A stretch of DNA of 64,000 nucleotides from Daedaleopsis sinensis (lineage: Eukaryota; Basidiomycota; Agaricomycetes; Polyporales; Polyporaceae): NCBI GenBank assembly GCA_033807695.1, contig CM066306.1:186001-250000 (forward strand). The letters are read 5' to 3'. Under the pieces are notes generated by a model. It worked only from the letters and a program-made list of their open reading frames with translations. It did not search any database and was not told the origin of the DNA. Below, one piece after another: positions 11,833 through 23,845 of the stretch. Positions within the stretch are counted from its first letter, which is position 1, and every line of letters starts with the position of its first letter. The position numbers were made by a program, and so were the translations under genes.

Positions 11833-13555
11833 CTAGTACCGGTACTCACCCGGGTTGTGCATCCGCTTCCGGTAGAAATACTGGTACTGCACCGCAGGCG
11901 CGACCTCGGCGAGCTCGACGACGACACTGTCGGGCGACACCGCGCGCGCAGACCCGAGGCTGCCGCCCGACGCGCTCTTCGCGAGCGGGACGAGGCCGAA
12001 GGGCGAGATCGCACGGCTCCGGCGGCGCGCGTCCACGTCCACGTCCACGTCCTCGTCCGCGTCCCAGTCCCAGTCGCCCGAGTGCGAGTGCGAGTGCGTG
12101 CGCGGGCGCGCGGCGGAGGTGGACGGCCTCCACTGCGTATCCGCGGGCAGCGGCACGCACTCGGCGCGCCGGAGGTGGAGGAGGAGGCGCGCGAGGATGG
12201 TGGTCGTCGCCGCCCAGATGAAGCTGCGGGGGTGCGGGCGCTAATTGAGCACACGCGCGCGCATGCGAGGAAGAAAGAGAGACGCACAAGACCGCGAGGA
12301 AGGTGAGCGACGGGCGCGACATCGTGGCGAGGACGAGGTTGAGGATGCGGAGGCATGTGATGCACTGCCGGTTTGCGGTGAGCGCGGTGAGCGGGAGACG
12401 AGACCGGGAGACGTACGAGGAACCATCCGAGCCCGTCAGATTGCAGCGCCTTGATTATGGGCAGCTCAACCGTGCGCGGGCGGTCGAGTGCGTTGAGCGC
12501 GGTCGAGCCGAGGACGAACACCTCGAATAGCAGCTGAGCGGTGACCGCGTTAGCGCACAATCGCAGCGGGAACGTGTTCGCGCTCAGACGATAAGGGAAG
12601 AAGGGACGCACCGGAGATGCCCAGACGGCGACGAGCACTCTCGATGCCTTGGTGGAGACGCACATGCCCGCGACATCCGACCAGACGATAAACGCTGCAC
12701 AGGCGAAGAACCAGGCTTAGCGCTGGGAGCTCGGCGAGGGTGTAGACAGGACGTACGGAGGCTGATGAGGAGCGCGACGATCATCGTGGCCACTTGCGCT
12801 GCGAAGCTGATGAGGAAGCCCACCGTCATGACTTTGAGAACAATCTGTTAGACGGCAGATGAGCACGGCGGCCAGATGCAGGGTAAGGAGCTGGGGGCGC
12901 CCGGGGAAGTCGGGACGAGGATGCGAGAGGCGAGATATGGCGTGTGTGGCTGAAGAGAAAGAAATAACGTACTGGGCGGTGCTCCCACAGAATGACCACG
13001 CGCTGGAGGATGAGAAGGTTCGCGATGCCAACGGAAACGATGGCAAGCATCGAACAAGTGAAGATGAATTGCTTGCATCTGCCGGGGGAGACGATCAGCA
13101 ACCATCTCTGCCTCGTATGGATGCTGTACTTGCCCCTGCGAGAGGATTGCACGTGTGAGCGGGATAGGAGGGGAAGTGCAGACGGGGGACGTACCTCATT
13201 CGAGAATGTCGTGTCCACAAACCCACACATCTCTATGTTCCCGAAATCGGTCCCAAAGTGCTCGAAAACAAAGGGAGGATAGACGTACCGTATGCCACGG
13301 CGAGGAGTGTGCCTAACACCGTGTACCGGTTCAAGAGGAAGATGTATTTTGCATACGTCGCCGGGGCGGGCCAGATGAGTTGAACTTCGTCCGCAAACGT
13401 GAGAAGGTGGTCGTAGAGAATAACCATGAGGCCCGCAGCTTCGAGTCCACCGTCAGTCATCTGCGACAAACCAGATCTCCCCCCGCAAACCACTCACCAC
13501 TCATATAGCGCGTCGCCGCGAGTTCGCGAAAGACATATTCTGGTACGCCAGACAT
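11833..13555 (-). CDS. DUF6533-family multi-span membrane protein
   Basis: Nine exons encode 378 residues: 13555-13498, 13438-13289, 13232-13195, 13107-12973, 12844-12757, 12694-12612, 12533-12417, 12364-12288 and 12223-11833. The N-terminus shows the DUF6533 signature: RYMSAAGLMVILYDHLLTF, then LIWPAP and LLNRYTVLGTLLAV. Further hydrophobic helices follow (FIFTCSMLAIVSVGIANLLI, VGFLISFAAQVATMIVALLI, LLFEVFVLGSTAL, FLAVFFIWAATTIL), so about seven spans are likely. The C-terminal 100 residues are hydrophilic with an alternating Asp run. The first intron uses a 3' site inside GGACTCGAAG, because the nearer site would break the family motif. Exon 4's 5' end (13107) is the least certain boundary. 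Such proteins are abundant in agaricomycetes and their function is unknown. Confidence 0.85.
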
Positions 13556-16289
13556 GGTGCAGTGTGGGGTATCGTGATAGGGAGAGAACGAGAGCCTCGG
13601 ATGTGGGGCGACCGGTCGCCGAGTCGACGCGGAGTGTCAGCGGCGGTAGGTGCACTTCCGGGAAGCTGAACGAGAGCGCAGATGAGCACGGACTAGTAGA
13701 TATGAGGCAGCCGCAGGCTGAAACGTCAACGTCGAGTTCGTAAGATGCGAATTGAAACAGATGATGCGGACCCAGGAAGGGAGGGCAGAAGAAACAGCAA
13801 GGCAAGGGAAAGAAAAACGAGGCTAGTGGCGGTCAGGAGCAAGCTCCCAGGTCCGCCCTCTAAGCGTGCCCCGCAAAAGTCATGGCTGCAGAAGGTGGCT
13901 GAGTGGCAAATGATGAGCCCAGAACGCAACATCGAGACATTGATCGCAACAGTGACGGAGATGATGCATTGCTATGCATTGATGTCTATTCCTGATTGAT
14001 GGACGCGCACGCGGCGGAGTGGTGGCACTGGAAGGCGGGAGGACGAGTTGTCCCTGAGTCCTCCGACTCGGTAGCACTTACATCTGAGCCCTGCCGCTAG
14101 ATAGCTCACAGAACATACTAGCAACGCATCCAGGAGTCTCTTTCATGTAGAATCGCGCTCGAGCGGGAAGGAAGTACTGCTGCAGTCTGCAGCCCAACTT
14201 GCAAGTCTCGAGGGACTGTGTGGCCCCGACTCCCGAAGATTGGATATTGAATATGTAGTGGACGCACCTCGGCCGTATCGACCTCTCCTCCAATGCCTAC
14301 AGTAGGACAGCGGGAATGACGGGGAAAGAAGGCGAGCATGAGTAGCTCGTGCGTGTGCTTTTATAATACGCTTCCCGGGAGGAATTGACATCTTAACAGG
14401 GGGTTTCCCAGGAGCTGCACAAGTGAGTACGTCGGGCGATCTCTGCGCGGCGGACGTCGGGGCATGGTTGTCAAGATCGTCGTCAGCCTCTCATCGGCCG
14501 GGGGGTAATTAAGCTCACCGCCTCACGTCCATGAGAGTGCTCTATTGACCACATGGCGCTGTCTTCTAGCTCACTTCTTGCTTCGACAAGTGCGTTTATA
14601 GGAACCTTTGTAATGCGAGGAGCGAGGATGACTTGACTCGTAAGTTTTGTGAGTTATTTGCTGTTGATTGTTGAAGAGAAAGCGAAACTCGCTGGCTTCC
14701 ACACGGATCTTGATCGAGGACTCAGGCGGGACCTGCTGAAACAGTGCCGGCGGGTGGCTGTTGCTATTCCAGGCTATTCCTAGCCACCGACAGTTGGTAT
14801 TTCCCACGGAGTCGGGTGCAGAAATGCCTCCGGCGATCCTCGAAGTTGATTGAACAATGAAGATCATTGAACCTCTTCATCCGCTCCCACCTGGACACCG
14901 ACGCGTGCTCGAGTGAACCAACTAGGACGTCTAGTAAAATGTAAGTTGTGCCTATAATGGTCCTGACTCGGATACTTGACCCAGTTTTCAGCTCTCTTCT
15001 GCTATTTGGTGACAGAGAAATTTCCGCCTTTGGCCGCGACGCGCGCGTCGATATCTATCTCGATACTGTCAGAACACTCGTGCTCTAGTTAAATGTCATG
15101 GTAAGCTCTCCTCTCCATCAAGGTTCAAAACCTTCTACTGAAGGTATAGTCCACATGGGACTTGTGCTTCTGACGCACACCGAATAATGACTGCCTAAAG
15201 GCCGCTGGAATCACACTCCCACCATCGACGCTTCTAACCTTGGTCGTCCCTGATAGAGCGCTCGCGACATATGTTCTTGGTCGTTCTACATGACAACGAT
15301 GAGGTAAGTCCAAGCTATCTATCATGAGCTGCGTAGAGTCTCTCGTGAGCCATCTGATGACACGACCATGCTCGCCTCAGACTTCGCAACAAACTAACCA
15401 CAGTCGATACGACGCATGGATCACACGTCGACATGCGACACCCCCCGGCCACCGCTCCTCTCACATCTCCAAAGTGACAGTCGCTTGCTCTTGTTCTTGA
15501 GGTACGACAGGTCCTTGTTCGCAACTGCCAGCAACTGACGTTCTCACAGACGGGAACTTGTATACACGCTTACTTGATCGCGTGAGATCGCTCGCGCATG
15601 AGGAACTGCCTTTGTCCAGGCTCAGCGCAGCATGCTGTCAACATCAGGTAGGCTCAGTCCGAATACACAGTACGGCAGACCATCGGGGAGCTCAGGCGCC
15701 CCGTCATGCTGCTAGTGCAAGTCTGCATGTGCTCACTACTTCGAAGCTTCACGCAGGCTTTCTTGTCCAGGAGGCGAGCTGTTCTGGTAACCGCGCGTGC
15801 TCCACGAGTGCTCAGCTTCGACCAGGTACGACCCCTCGTCTTCGAAGAGACATTCTCACTCATCCTCCGTGTTCGCCGATACCGAATGAATCCCTGACTT
15901 CCCCCGCAGAGCTCGAGCACCCGACTAATACGCGCCTCGCTGAATGGTGGAAAGCCGCGTTTGCATACTCGATGTGAGCAGCTTGCTGCCGCTCTCAATC
16001 CAGCTGATACTGTATAGTGCTGCATCTCTCTGATAGGGCGTGATGATGCTGAGACGCGATGCGACGCGTCAACACGCGTCACGGTAATGTCCCTCGCCCG
16101 CCAGCCCTCCACAGTGCAGCAAATATCGGTGTATCGATCAACGTCGTTATGACGTGAGTCGGGAACTTGGCGCTCACCGGGACGCCTCATACAATGATTT
16201 ATGCAGCACGGCGCAGCTACTAGTATATGTGCCATATAGGACTCGGAGAGCCGACCTCAACGTTCAACAGTTAAAAGAACATTGAACAA
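13556..16289. other. 2.7-kb region with no supported gene
   Basis: It starts with the upstream region of the DUF6533 gene and ends where similarity to the hydrolase duplication begins. Open frames at 14571-14867, 15558-15977 and 15654-16235 have no recognisable domain, start context or splice pattern. I see no repeat structure beyond short runs. Confidence 0.45.
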
Positions 16290-16367
16290 CCTTGCTCCTC
16301 ATCCTCCTCCTCGGTTTCGCGTTCTCAGCAACGTATCGGGGTTTTGCAGCTGCCTCGGACGGTCGCC

Positions 16368-17844
16368 ATGTACGTGAAGCAGGGCCATCTGAGGACGCGG
16401 ACCGAAACACTCTACGCAAGCCTCGATCAAACGTCGAGCGTGCCATGCAAAACCTTGATTCGCAGGGCTAACTTGTAGGTCATCATCGTGCTTGGTGCAG
16501 GGCTGGCTGTCGATCTACACACCGCAAGATGTCTGTTACATGCGCACAATCCCTCAAGTCACCACGCCGTACCGGAATTCGACTGGTACGCGGTGAGTGC
16601 ATCAGCTCATCAACGCGACCGACGCGGGGACGGTAGGACTCTATCGGGCCCGACAGCAGGTCCTCGCGCAGTATCGGAGGGGAGGAGGGCATCGCGCGAT
16701 TTATGAGCACTCCGAGTGTCGCGAGGGACATGCTCGAGCTTACCCAGAAGATGGGGCAGGAGAAGCTGCACTACTGGGGTTTCGTAAGTGCTTCTACCTC
16801 CCAGCCGCATCTACGTGATACGGTAGCTGACGGGTTGTTTGTAGAGCTATGGGTTGATCCTCGGCCAGTACTTCGCGGCCATGTACCCGGACAGGTCGGC
16901 CGCGTAGTGATCGACGGCGTGTACGACGCGCACAACTACCGCGCCGCGCTCTGGAGCTCGAACCTACTCGATGTAGAAGCGGTCATCGACTCCCTCTTCG
17001 CCTACTGCCACCAAGCTGGACCGCTCAAGTGCGGCCTCTACGAGCCTACTCCCGACAAGATCCGGGTCCGTTTCTTCCGTGTGCTCTATAGCGTCGTGCA
17101 CACGGCGGTCCCCATTGCGCTTGCGGACCCCCCGCTTGTCGTGACGCACACGGCGCTCTTGCAGCAGCTCTTCGAAGCAGCATACAATCCGTTCACGTCG
17201 TTCGGGACTGTCGCCGACACAATCCTCGCGCTCTAGGCGTCGAACCAGACGGCGTTCGCGCCCAAGATCGTGAACCCGACTGATTGCGAGTGTGCGGTGC
17301 CAGGGGACCTGTGGCGCTCCGAGCCGAGAACGACGCCTTCTTAGCGGGGACGCGCACCCGTTCCACTTGCAAACATACAAGACGTACTACGACATGCTCG
17401 TGCAGGACTCGCCGCACGCGGGCCCGATCTGGTCCCTGCACAGTGCGCGGAGTGGCGCGTGCGCCCGAAGTGGCGGTACACGGGCCCGCTGGGGGCGAAC
17501 GAGACGGCGCGCCCGCTGCTGCTGGTGTCCCTGCGGTGGGACCCGGTGTGTCCGCTGCGGGACGCGAGGCTGGTGCGGGAGAGGTACAAGGGCGCGGGGC
17601 TGCTCGTGCAGAACTCGCACGGGCACTGCTCGCTGTCTGCGCCGTCGGTGTGCACGGCGAGGTACGTGCGGGCGTATGTGGAGCACGGGACGCTGCCGGA
17701 GGAGGGCGCGGTGTGCGAGCCGGACGAGGTGCCGTTTGTGGGGAGACTGGGGACGTGGGGGCGATGAGCGCGGAGGACAGGAGATTGCGAGAGGCGGTCC
17801 GGGGGTTAGCAAAAGAGGTTCGGATGTTTGGCACGACGTACTGA
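16368..17844 (+). pseudogene. Decayed copy of the TAP-like serine hydrolase gene
   Basis: This is a degenerate inverted paralogue of the intact gene at 23846-25761. Matching segments include the N-terminal HLRTRTETLYASLD, the membrane anchor VIIVLGAGLAVDLHT, INATDAGTVGLYRARQQVL, the stretch around IALADPPLVVTHTALLQQLF, and the C-terminal block RPLLLVSLRWDPVCPL to the final codons. It is clearly broken. There is a stop after the first 36 codons, and about 430 bp of exon 2 is deleted from LKPSTE to HQFIN. Stops also interrupt the region after TILAL, and a frameshift precedes the Asp/His part. Similarity extends about 80 bp upstream of the ATG and about 60 bp past the stop, so the duplicated unit is near 16290-17905. 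Confidence 0.9.
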
Positions 17845-17905
17845 CCGCGGTCAATCGTCGACCGAAGGTCATGCTACGGCTTGTCAACAACCGCATCAAG
17901 GTCTA

Positions 17906-19101
17906 TGTTTCCCCAACGTCAACATTGTCCCCGCAATTGAATGCACAATGCCATCATTCCTTCCCCGCAGCACCAGGCCGCTTGAAACCCGGCTCCGACA
18001 TGCACTCACCCGGTGAGGCTTTTCAACTTGCAAGCGCAGTAGACACCTATTGTCCCTAGCTTGGCTCCGCGTGAGACCGAATGTGGTCCAGGACGGCTAA
18101 CTCAATACAGCCCGTCATAGACTATGGCCCCATCGGACAACCATTTCCCCGATGGCCATGGGTCGAACTCGAAGTGACGCCTAAGACGACTAGTCGTCGC
18201 TCGATGGCGTCCCTTCAAGTTGGCACTCGCCGGAATCCTATGAACCCACGACGCTAGCGCTCGTGAGATCTTGTGAACGTATCACACACGTACGTTGACT
18301 TCAATGCATGAGACGGCCGCAGACTCGGAAGACTGAGTAAGTTATGTCCTTCGTACTCAATGCCACTACAGGTGTCAACGTAATGTTCAACGAATGGAAG
18401 CAGTCACGGCTTGAATGTACGTACTTTGCTGGAGCATCAGTCGTCCATTGACTTGAACATCCATTGCATCTGCCTGGTGCCACTGTGCCACCCACCTACT
18501 ATGTAGTGTTACCTTGTAGAACGGGAGACAGACGGGTACTAGCATGACGATTTGTGGCAAGCACCCGTAGCTGCTGCTCGATCGCACGATAGAGAAAGAT
18601 GACAGTCGATCTTTCTTTATCTTGGTTAGCTACGGAGACTAGCTACTCGCGACTATCATGCAATATGGCATCATGATCATCGACGTCATTTCCTGGTCAT
18701 TGCGGACTACGTTCACCGTGCATTAATCATAATGTATCCTTGCGTGGAGTGGAAGGGAGTGGACTCGTGGAGGAAGCTACCCCTCATAGCTATAGACCGG
18801 AGTTGGACGGGAGGAGTTCAGGGACTTCGGGTAAGCTTTAAAGATTTGGAGAACGAAACTTGGAGTGCAATCGGTTGATCACAGATGGTGTTTATTTCGC
18901 GAGCAGAGTACTATCGAGATACGTTAGAATTACAGAATGTAACAAGCAGAGCGCTATAACTAGCAGGCCGATAGCGACAACCGCGAGCGAGTCTTGTTAG
19001 AAGTACATAGTGAGCACGGTGCCTTCCGATGTCCAGTATGATTCATTTCGAGTCGTTGCCGTTCGTGTGTGAAATGGTCATGCCATTTTGCCGCGTGTAC
19101 T
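17906..19101. other. Intergenic region, nothing supported
   Basis: This lies between the hydrolase pseudogene and the 3' end of the membrane-protein gene. No open frame with a domain and no RNA gene was seen. Confidence 0.45.
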
Positions 19102-20204
19102 TTAGTTGCCGACGAGCGGCGCACGCTCCTCGTCCAACGAGATGCCGCGGCCGCCGTTACGAATCTTCAGACCCACGCCGATCGCAGCCTTGACGACCCA
19201 GACGAGCGAGAGGATGGCAAAGGCGAGCGCGCTCCAGTGGATAAACGCCGGGTGGCGCTGGTGCGCGAAGATGGCCCAGAGCGACCAGGAGATGGCAATG
19301 CTCGCAGGAAGGTCACCCTCCGAGGACGAGAAGGCGTACGTCGCAGCGGTCGCCTCGAGGAAGAACCTGAGTCACGTCGGTGTCAGCTCAGGTGACGCCC
19401 TTTGCATGACACGGTGCATGGAGGTAGACTTACAGGGCGAGGAAGACAAAGACGTCAGTCCAAACGCCAGCGCGATGGGTCGCAGCGTTGACGCCGAATG
19501 CCTCGAAGCCGGTGAGGATGACGAGGACGGTCGTCCAGCCGTGATAGAGCGAGAACGGCAGGTGGACGAAGATCTCGTCCGCAGTGCTCTGGGGTTCGTG
19601 ATACTTCTTGACGATGTAGTAGATATGCTGCGGGCGCGGTTTCAGCTATTCCATTCTCGGAAGAACATGCATGCGTAAAACCTACCGTCACTGCGGAGCT
19701 GACAAAGAGGGCGAATACGAAGGCTGCGGGGGATATTTGAGCCGCGCGCTATGGGAGTGGAGCAAGGTACGCACCGACGACATAGTAGTGCCTGGCCCAG
19801 ACGTTGACATAGACCGCGTTGAGGACAGCGAGGAGAGGGAGCCGCCAACCGATACCGTCGATGATGACCTGCTTGCCACCGTCGAAGAACTGGTAGATGA
19901 TTGTTCCGAGTAGCAAGAGGTGAATGAGGGACCTGAGAGGGCGTGAGTTGAGAAACGTGCATCGGAGTCATGATCAGTCTCGTACCAGATGAGGAATGCC
20001 CATGGTGCGGGTGTCACGTAGGTCTCTTTGCCAGTGTAGTAGATGTCGGCGGGCCCGGCGACGGTGTAGACATTGGATCCCAAGAAGAGAACGTATACAA
20101 TGACGTTCACGATCTAAACCCAATGAGTCTGTGCTCGATGCGGGTCTCCGAGCTCGACGCACCTTGAGCAAGAGCCCGTCGGACCAGCTGCTGTGCGATG
20201 GCAT
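19102..20204 (-). CDS. Multi-span membrane protein of unknown function
   Basis: Six exons (20204-20163, 20113-19986, 19932-19775, 19723-19686, 19627-19434, 19366-19102) encode 274 residues. Hydrophobic segments are seen at [119 protein letters not shown] and [15 protein letters not shown]. That gives about eight helices with many tryptophans at helix ends. The soluble tail ends in RAPLVGN. The protein resembles widely distributed fungal tryptophan-rich membrane proteins annotated only as unknown; I could not place it in a named transporter family. Introns are 49-67 nt. It shares a 300-bp upstream region with ATG5. Confidence 0.8.
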
Positions 20205-20287
20205 TGTCGTCGAGGGCGTCGCGCGGGCGAGGTCGTCGATGGGGCAAAGGGAAGAGTGAGGAGGAGGGGGTGCGAGACGGGCGAGGC

Positions 20288-20293
20288 TTTATA
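20288..20293 (-). promoter_or_regulatory. TATA box candidate for the 19102-20204 gene
   Basis: On the minus strand the sequence reads TATAAA about 85 bp upstream of the ATG at 20204. The interval 20205-20504 is the whole space between this gene and ATG5, so it probably holds both promoters. Confidence 0.45.
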
Positions 20294-20504
20294 GAGATGC
20301 GCGCAGCTTGGCACGACCTGACGCAGCCGGTGGCGTAACGCGACGCAATGTCGTCCTGACGTCAGTTCCCAGCGCCCCGTGACCGCGGCTCCAGCCACGT
20401 GTAGCGCCTGCCTCTTAGAGCGCAGCCCAGACGCATCGTACCCAGTCCCCAGCTCGCGCGGACGGACGATTTGGGACAGGCGTCGGGCACTGCGCTCGGG
20501 GACG

Positions 20505-21752
20505 ATGTCGACCTACGCCCCCCGCCACTCGCCTTCCGCGTTCTCCACCCCCGCCTCAACCACCCTCTTCCGCCGCCTCACATGGGAGGGCACCGTGCCG
20601 CTCGAGATCCGCGTCGACCCCAATGAGCTCCCCGCCAACTCGGACCGCGGGCTCGAGTGCTACTACATCCAGGCTCCCCGCGTGAGCTACCTCCCGCTCC
20701 TCGTCCCGGAGATCAAGCGGTTCCTCATGGACGTCGTCTTCGACGAGGCCGCCGCGAAGGTCGTGAAGGAGGAGGACTGGTGGTTCGAGAGCGAGGGCGG
20801 GAACTTGCTCAAATGGTGCGCCGCGGTCGGTGATCTCTTGGTTCACGCACATGCTCACAGTGTGCACAGGCACTGGCCCATCGGCCTCATCTACGACAAC
20901 TACGTTATCTCGCTATCAGCGCGACAGAATGCCGCCCCATCCTTCTTCACCCCGCTCCGAGTCGTCCTCCATCTTGTGTCCCCTCCGACCGAGAAACTCT
21001 TGCTCTCGCCGAGCGCGGAGGCATGCAAGCAGGCGTTCATGGGCCAGCTCAAGGAGGCCGACTTCATCCGATGGGGAAGCACGAAGCGCATGACCGGCCT
21101 CCGCAAAGCGGAGCAAGATGGTCTCTGGGAGGGTATCAAAGAGCGTAGGTTGCCATGTTCCACACCATGCCATCCGTCGTGTCTCGTGCGGCACATTTGA
21201 ATCGCGGTATTCATCTCTCGTCCTGCCACAGACAATTTTGAAGAATACTGGCGCGTCGCATCCAAGATCACGCCTACGACCACCCCGACACGGTCAAGTT
21301 CCCCACCACCACCGGCCACTTCTACCTCCCTCCACACACGCCCTCCATCCGCCGATCCAGGCTCAAGTAGTGCTCCCGACAGAGATGGAGCATCTGCCGT
21401 ACGCAACATTCCCGTACGGATATACCTTCCAGACGGGCCTGTCCTACAAGACCTCGTGCCCCCGGTGCTCGAAGACGGTGAGGCGTCGCGTCTTGTATGC
21501 CCCGGGTCTGGCGCGAGATTGACAGGCTTCACAGGCAGCACACATACCTTATCGACCTTCCTGACCGCGCGACTACCGCTCCTCTTCCCCGAATCAGGCG
21601 TGGGCAAAGGCAACCTAGGGTACGCGCTCATTCAGGGCGTTCCTGCTCCTCCAGAGACGGAGATGGCTTGGCTCGGTGCATGCATGGCCGGCGCAGATGG
21701 TTGGGTGAATGTTTGTATAGGGCTGCTGAGGGAGGGCGCGCGATACCTATAG
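20505..21752 (+). CDS. ATG5: Autophagy protein 5 (Atg5)
   Basis: Four exons (20505-20815, 20870-21144, 21232-21477, 21526-21752) encode 352 residues. Atg5 is conjugated to Atg12. The conjugate, with Atg16, acts as the E3-like complex that lipidates Atg8 at the phagophore. Diagnostic stretches are the N-terminal RRLTWEGTVPLEIRVD, APRVSYLPLLVPEIKRF, the WWFE...LKWHWPIGLIYD block and the region QAFMGQLKEADFIRWGS. K165 within that last stretch aligns with the lysine that accepts Atg12. A Pro/Ser/Thr-rich insert follows VASKITP (residues about 205-245). The C-terminal half continues with VRIYLPDGPVLQDL and ends WVNVCIGLLREGARYL. Junction W104 (TG|G) restores the LKWHWP motif exactly, supporting intron 1. 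Confidence 0.95.
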
Positions 21753-21921
21753 TATGAGGAGTGCTACCATGATGTTGTGTAACTGCTATAGAGCAATGTT
21801 AGTACGGATAATACGGCTTATCTGCAATGCTACTTATGCACTGCTAAGCGTGGTAAATACCGGAGTAAACAGTTGCTTACACAGGTAAGTAATTCCCCAT
21901 AATCCCTTGTTCTCAGCGACG

Positions 21922-23100
21922 ATGCTGCCTTTCCCCGCCTCGTTCTCCTCCTCCCGCCGGCCTGCAGGCTCCCGACACTATCGCAGCACGCGCGACATCC
22001 TCCTCACCCGCGCACGCATCACCAACCTTGGCTTCGGCGTCCTCGCAGCGTTCGCCACGCTCTCCTTCATCCTCAACCTCACCTACTACTTCTCCGACGA
22101 GCGCGAACATGTCCACGAAGGACCGTACGCAGCCCCGAGATGGGATACGATAGCCCGAGAACGCGCACTTGAGGACATCGACCACCTCATCATGGTACCA
22201 GGGCACGCGATATGGAAGGGCTCGACGGCGGACGCGCGGCTGGACGAGAGCCAGTGGGTCCTGGAGGCGTACCAGCGGGGCGGGGGACGCGTCGCGGCGT
22301 TCAACCGGCACATATCCACTGCGTAAGTACTTGCTGTGCTGGACGCTGTCAGCGACGTCGAAGTTGACGAGCTCGTCCACAACGCAGCGCGGAGCTTGCC
22401 CACGGGGACGAGCACTCTCTTCTCGTGTTCAGCGGGTACGTCCTCCCTGTCCGTCCTCGCACCTGACTCGCATGCGACCTTCTTCCAGAGGCCAGACACG
22501 CCCGTCATCCACGACGACCGAGGCGGAGTCGTACATGCGCCTCGCGCGCGTCTCCGCCCTCCTCCCCTCCACCCCATCGTCCAAGACGCTGCGCGCGACG
22601 ACCGAAGACCACGCATTAGACTCGTTCCAGAACCTGCTCTTCTCGATCGCCCGCTTCCACGAGTACACCGGGCGGTGGCCCGCGCGCGTCACCGTAGTCG
22701 GGTACGAGATGAAGCGGCGGCGGTTCACTGAGCTACACCGCGCGGCGCTGCGGTGGCCCGCGGAGCGGTTCGAGTACGTCGGGATCGACGCGGAGGGGGA
22801 CGCGGACGCTGCAAAGCAGGGCGAGGTGCGTGCGTGCATGCCTCTATATCCCAAGAGCGCGATCAACATGTCCGCATACAGCTGCAGAACGGGTATACGC
22901 CGTACACCGAGGACGTGTATGGCTGCCATGGCCTGCTGCTCTCCAAGCGGCGCGCACGGAACCCGTCTATACGCTTCCACTCGTACTACTCGTCGGCGCC
23001 GGAGCTCGGCGCGCTGTTTAGCTGGTGCCCGGGGCGCGCGGATGGCGGTCAAACTGCTATATTCCCTGGGACGCTGCCTTGGGACCACGTTTCAAAATGA
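21922..23100 (+). CDS. DUF218 domain protein with N-terminal membrane anchor
   Basis: Four exons (21922-22322, 22388-22435, 22489-22825, 22882-23100) encode 334 residues. A single transmembrane segment lies near residues 38-55 (FGVLAAFATLSFILNLTYYF) after a basic N-terminus, so the domain probably faces the lumen or exterior. The DUF218 core is recognisable: LIMVPGHAIW, LLVFSGGQTR, ESYMRLAR, EDHALDSFQNLLFS and RVTVVGYEMKRRRF. DUF218 proteins include bacterial SanA/YdcF-like envelope proteins; the fungal members have no established activity. The 48-nt second exon is required to create HISTAAELAHGDEHSLLVFS; its acceptor (cacaacgcag) was chosen because nearer sites create a stop. It follows ATG5 on the same strand after 169 bp. 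Confidence 0.85.
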
Positions 23101-23845
23101 CCAACGGCCCCCACCCATATCAGCCGAGTCACCGCACAGAGAGCAAATCCTTGATGAAGACGTCGCGGATGCTCCAGCTGGCTCTATTCTGTACGACAAT
23201 GTCTTAATAGTGACATGCTAGCGGTAACCCCTTTCGTAGATGACTATCGGCGACGAGGCTGAGGCCCTCTCTTTTCTCGCATACCCATCCGCGTGCGATT
23301 TGGATCTTCGTTGTCGATACAGGAGAATGACCGCCATCACGAAGCAGCCGACACCAACAAAGCCCATGATCTGCAATGGCAATGGCAATGGAAGGTTAAC
23401 AAACGACAGGCGTGCTCCAAGGACGGACTCACGCCGCTGAAGAGAGCTGGCCGCCGCCAGATGTAGTCTCCAGTGAGCAACGCATCTTCTATCGGTGTGC
23501 CTAAAACGGACAGTCAGCGGGTAATTGTTGGGATGGAACCGCGCTGCTCACCGACGAGGCTCCCGATACCTGTCGGGGTTCGGGGTTGCTCCGCAGTCAG
23601 AACGGCTCAATATACGCAGACTCAATAGGACACCTCACCGCAGCAGAAGAAAGCTATTACCCAAGCGTGCTCTGTCGCATTTCAGCTCACGTTTACATCT
23701 GAGAAGTGAGTAACACTCGTACCCGACCTCTGACATGTCTGCCGTCAAGTATTCAAATATTCAGTTGCCGGGACGATGTCGACGGTGGTATATAGACCGT
23801 CACATGTGGTTGACAATCCGTAGCATGAGCTTCGATTGACCGTGG
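23101..23845. other. Interval holding an MFS gene fragment
   Basis: Apart from the minus-strand MFS remnant at 23218-23680 and a short CAATGG-type microsatellite near 23374-23392, I see nothing in it. Confidence 0.5.
23218..23680 (-). pseudogene. 3' fragment of an MFS transporter gene
   Basis: On the minus strand four exon-like pieces reproduce the last four exons of the MFS gene at 37097-39256 in the same order. They read WVIAFFCC, then GIGSLVGTPIEDALLTGDY and IWRRPALFSG, then IMGFVGVGCFVMAVILLYRQ with a short basic tail ending at a stop (23218-23220). Equivalent introns are present, with GT-AG borders. The upstream ten exons are absent, so only the last one or two membrane helices remain. 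It lies between the DUF218 gene and the intact hydrolase. Retention of introns argues for DNA-level duplication followed by truncation. Confidence 0.65.

Noticed and set aside
11763..12665. 300-codon minus-strand frame in the DUF6533 gene
   Set aside because: It reads through introns in a different frame from the membrane helices. Its Arg/Thr-rich repeats are out-of-frame images of the Asp-rich tail.
15654..16235. 193-codon minus-strand frame
   Set aside because: No domain, no conserved-looking blocks and no splice context.
22169..23221. 350-codon plus-strand frame over the DUF218 gene
   Set aside because: It is an alternative frame running through exons and introns of the DUF218 model. The conserved FSGGQTR and VTVVGYEMK motifs lie in the spliced frame.
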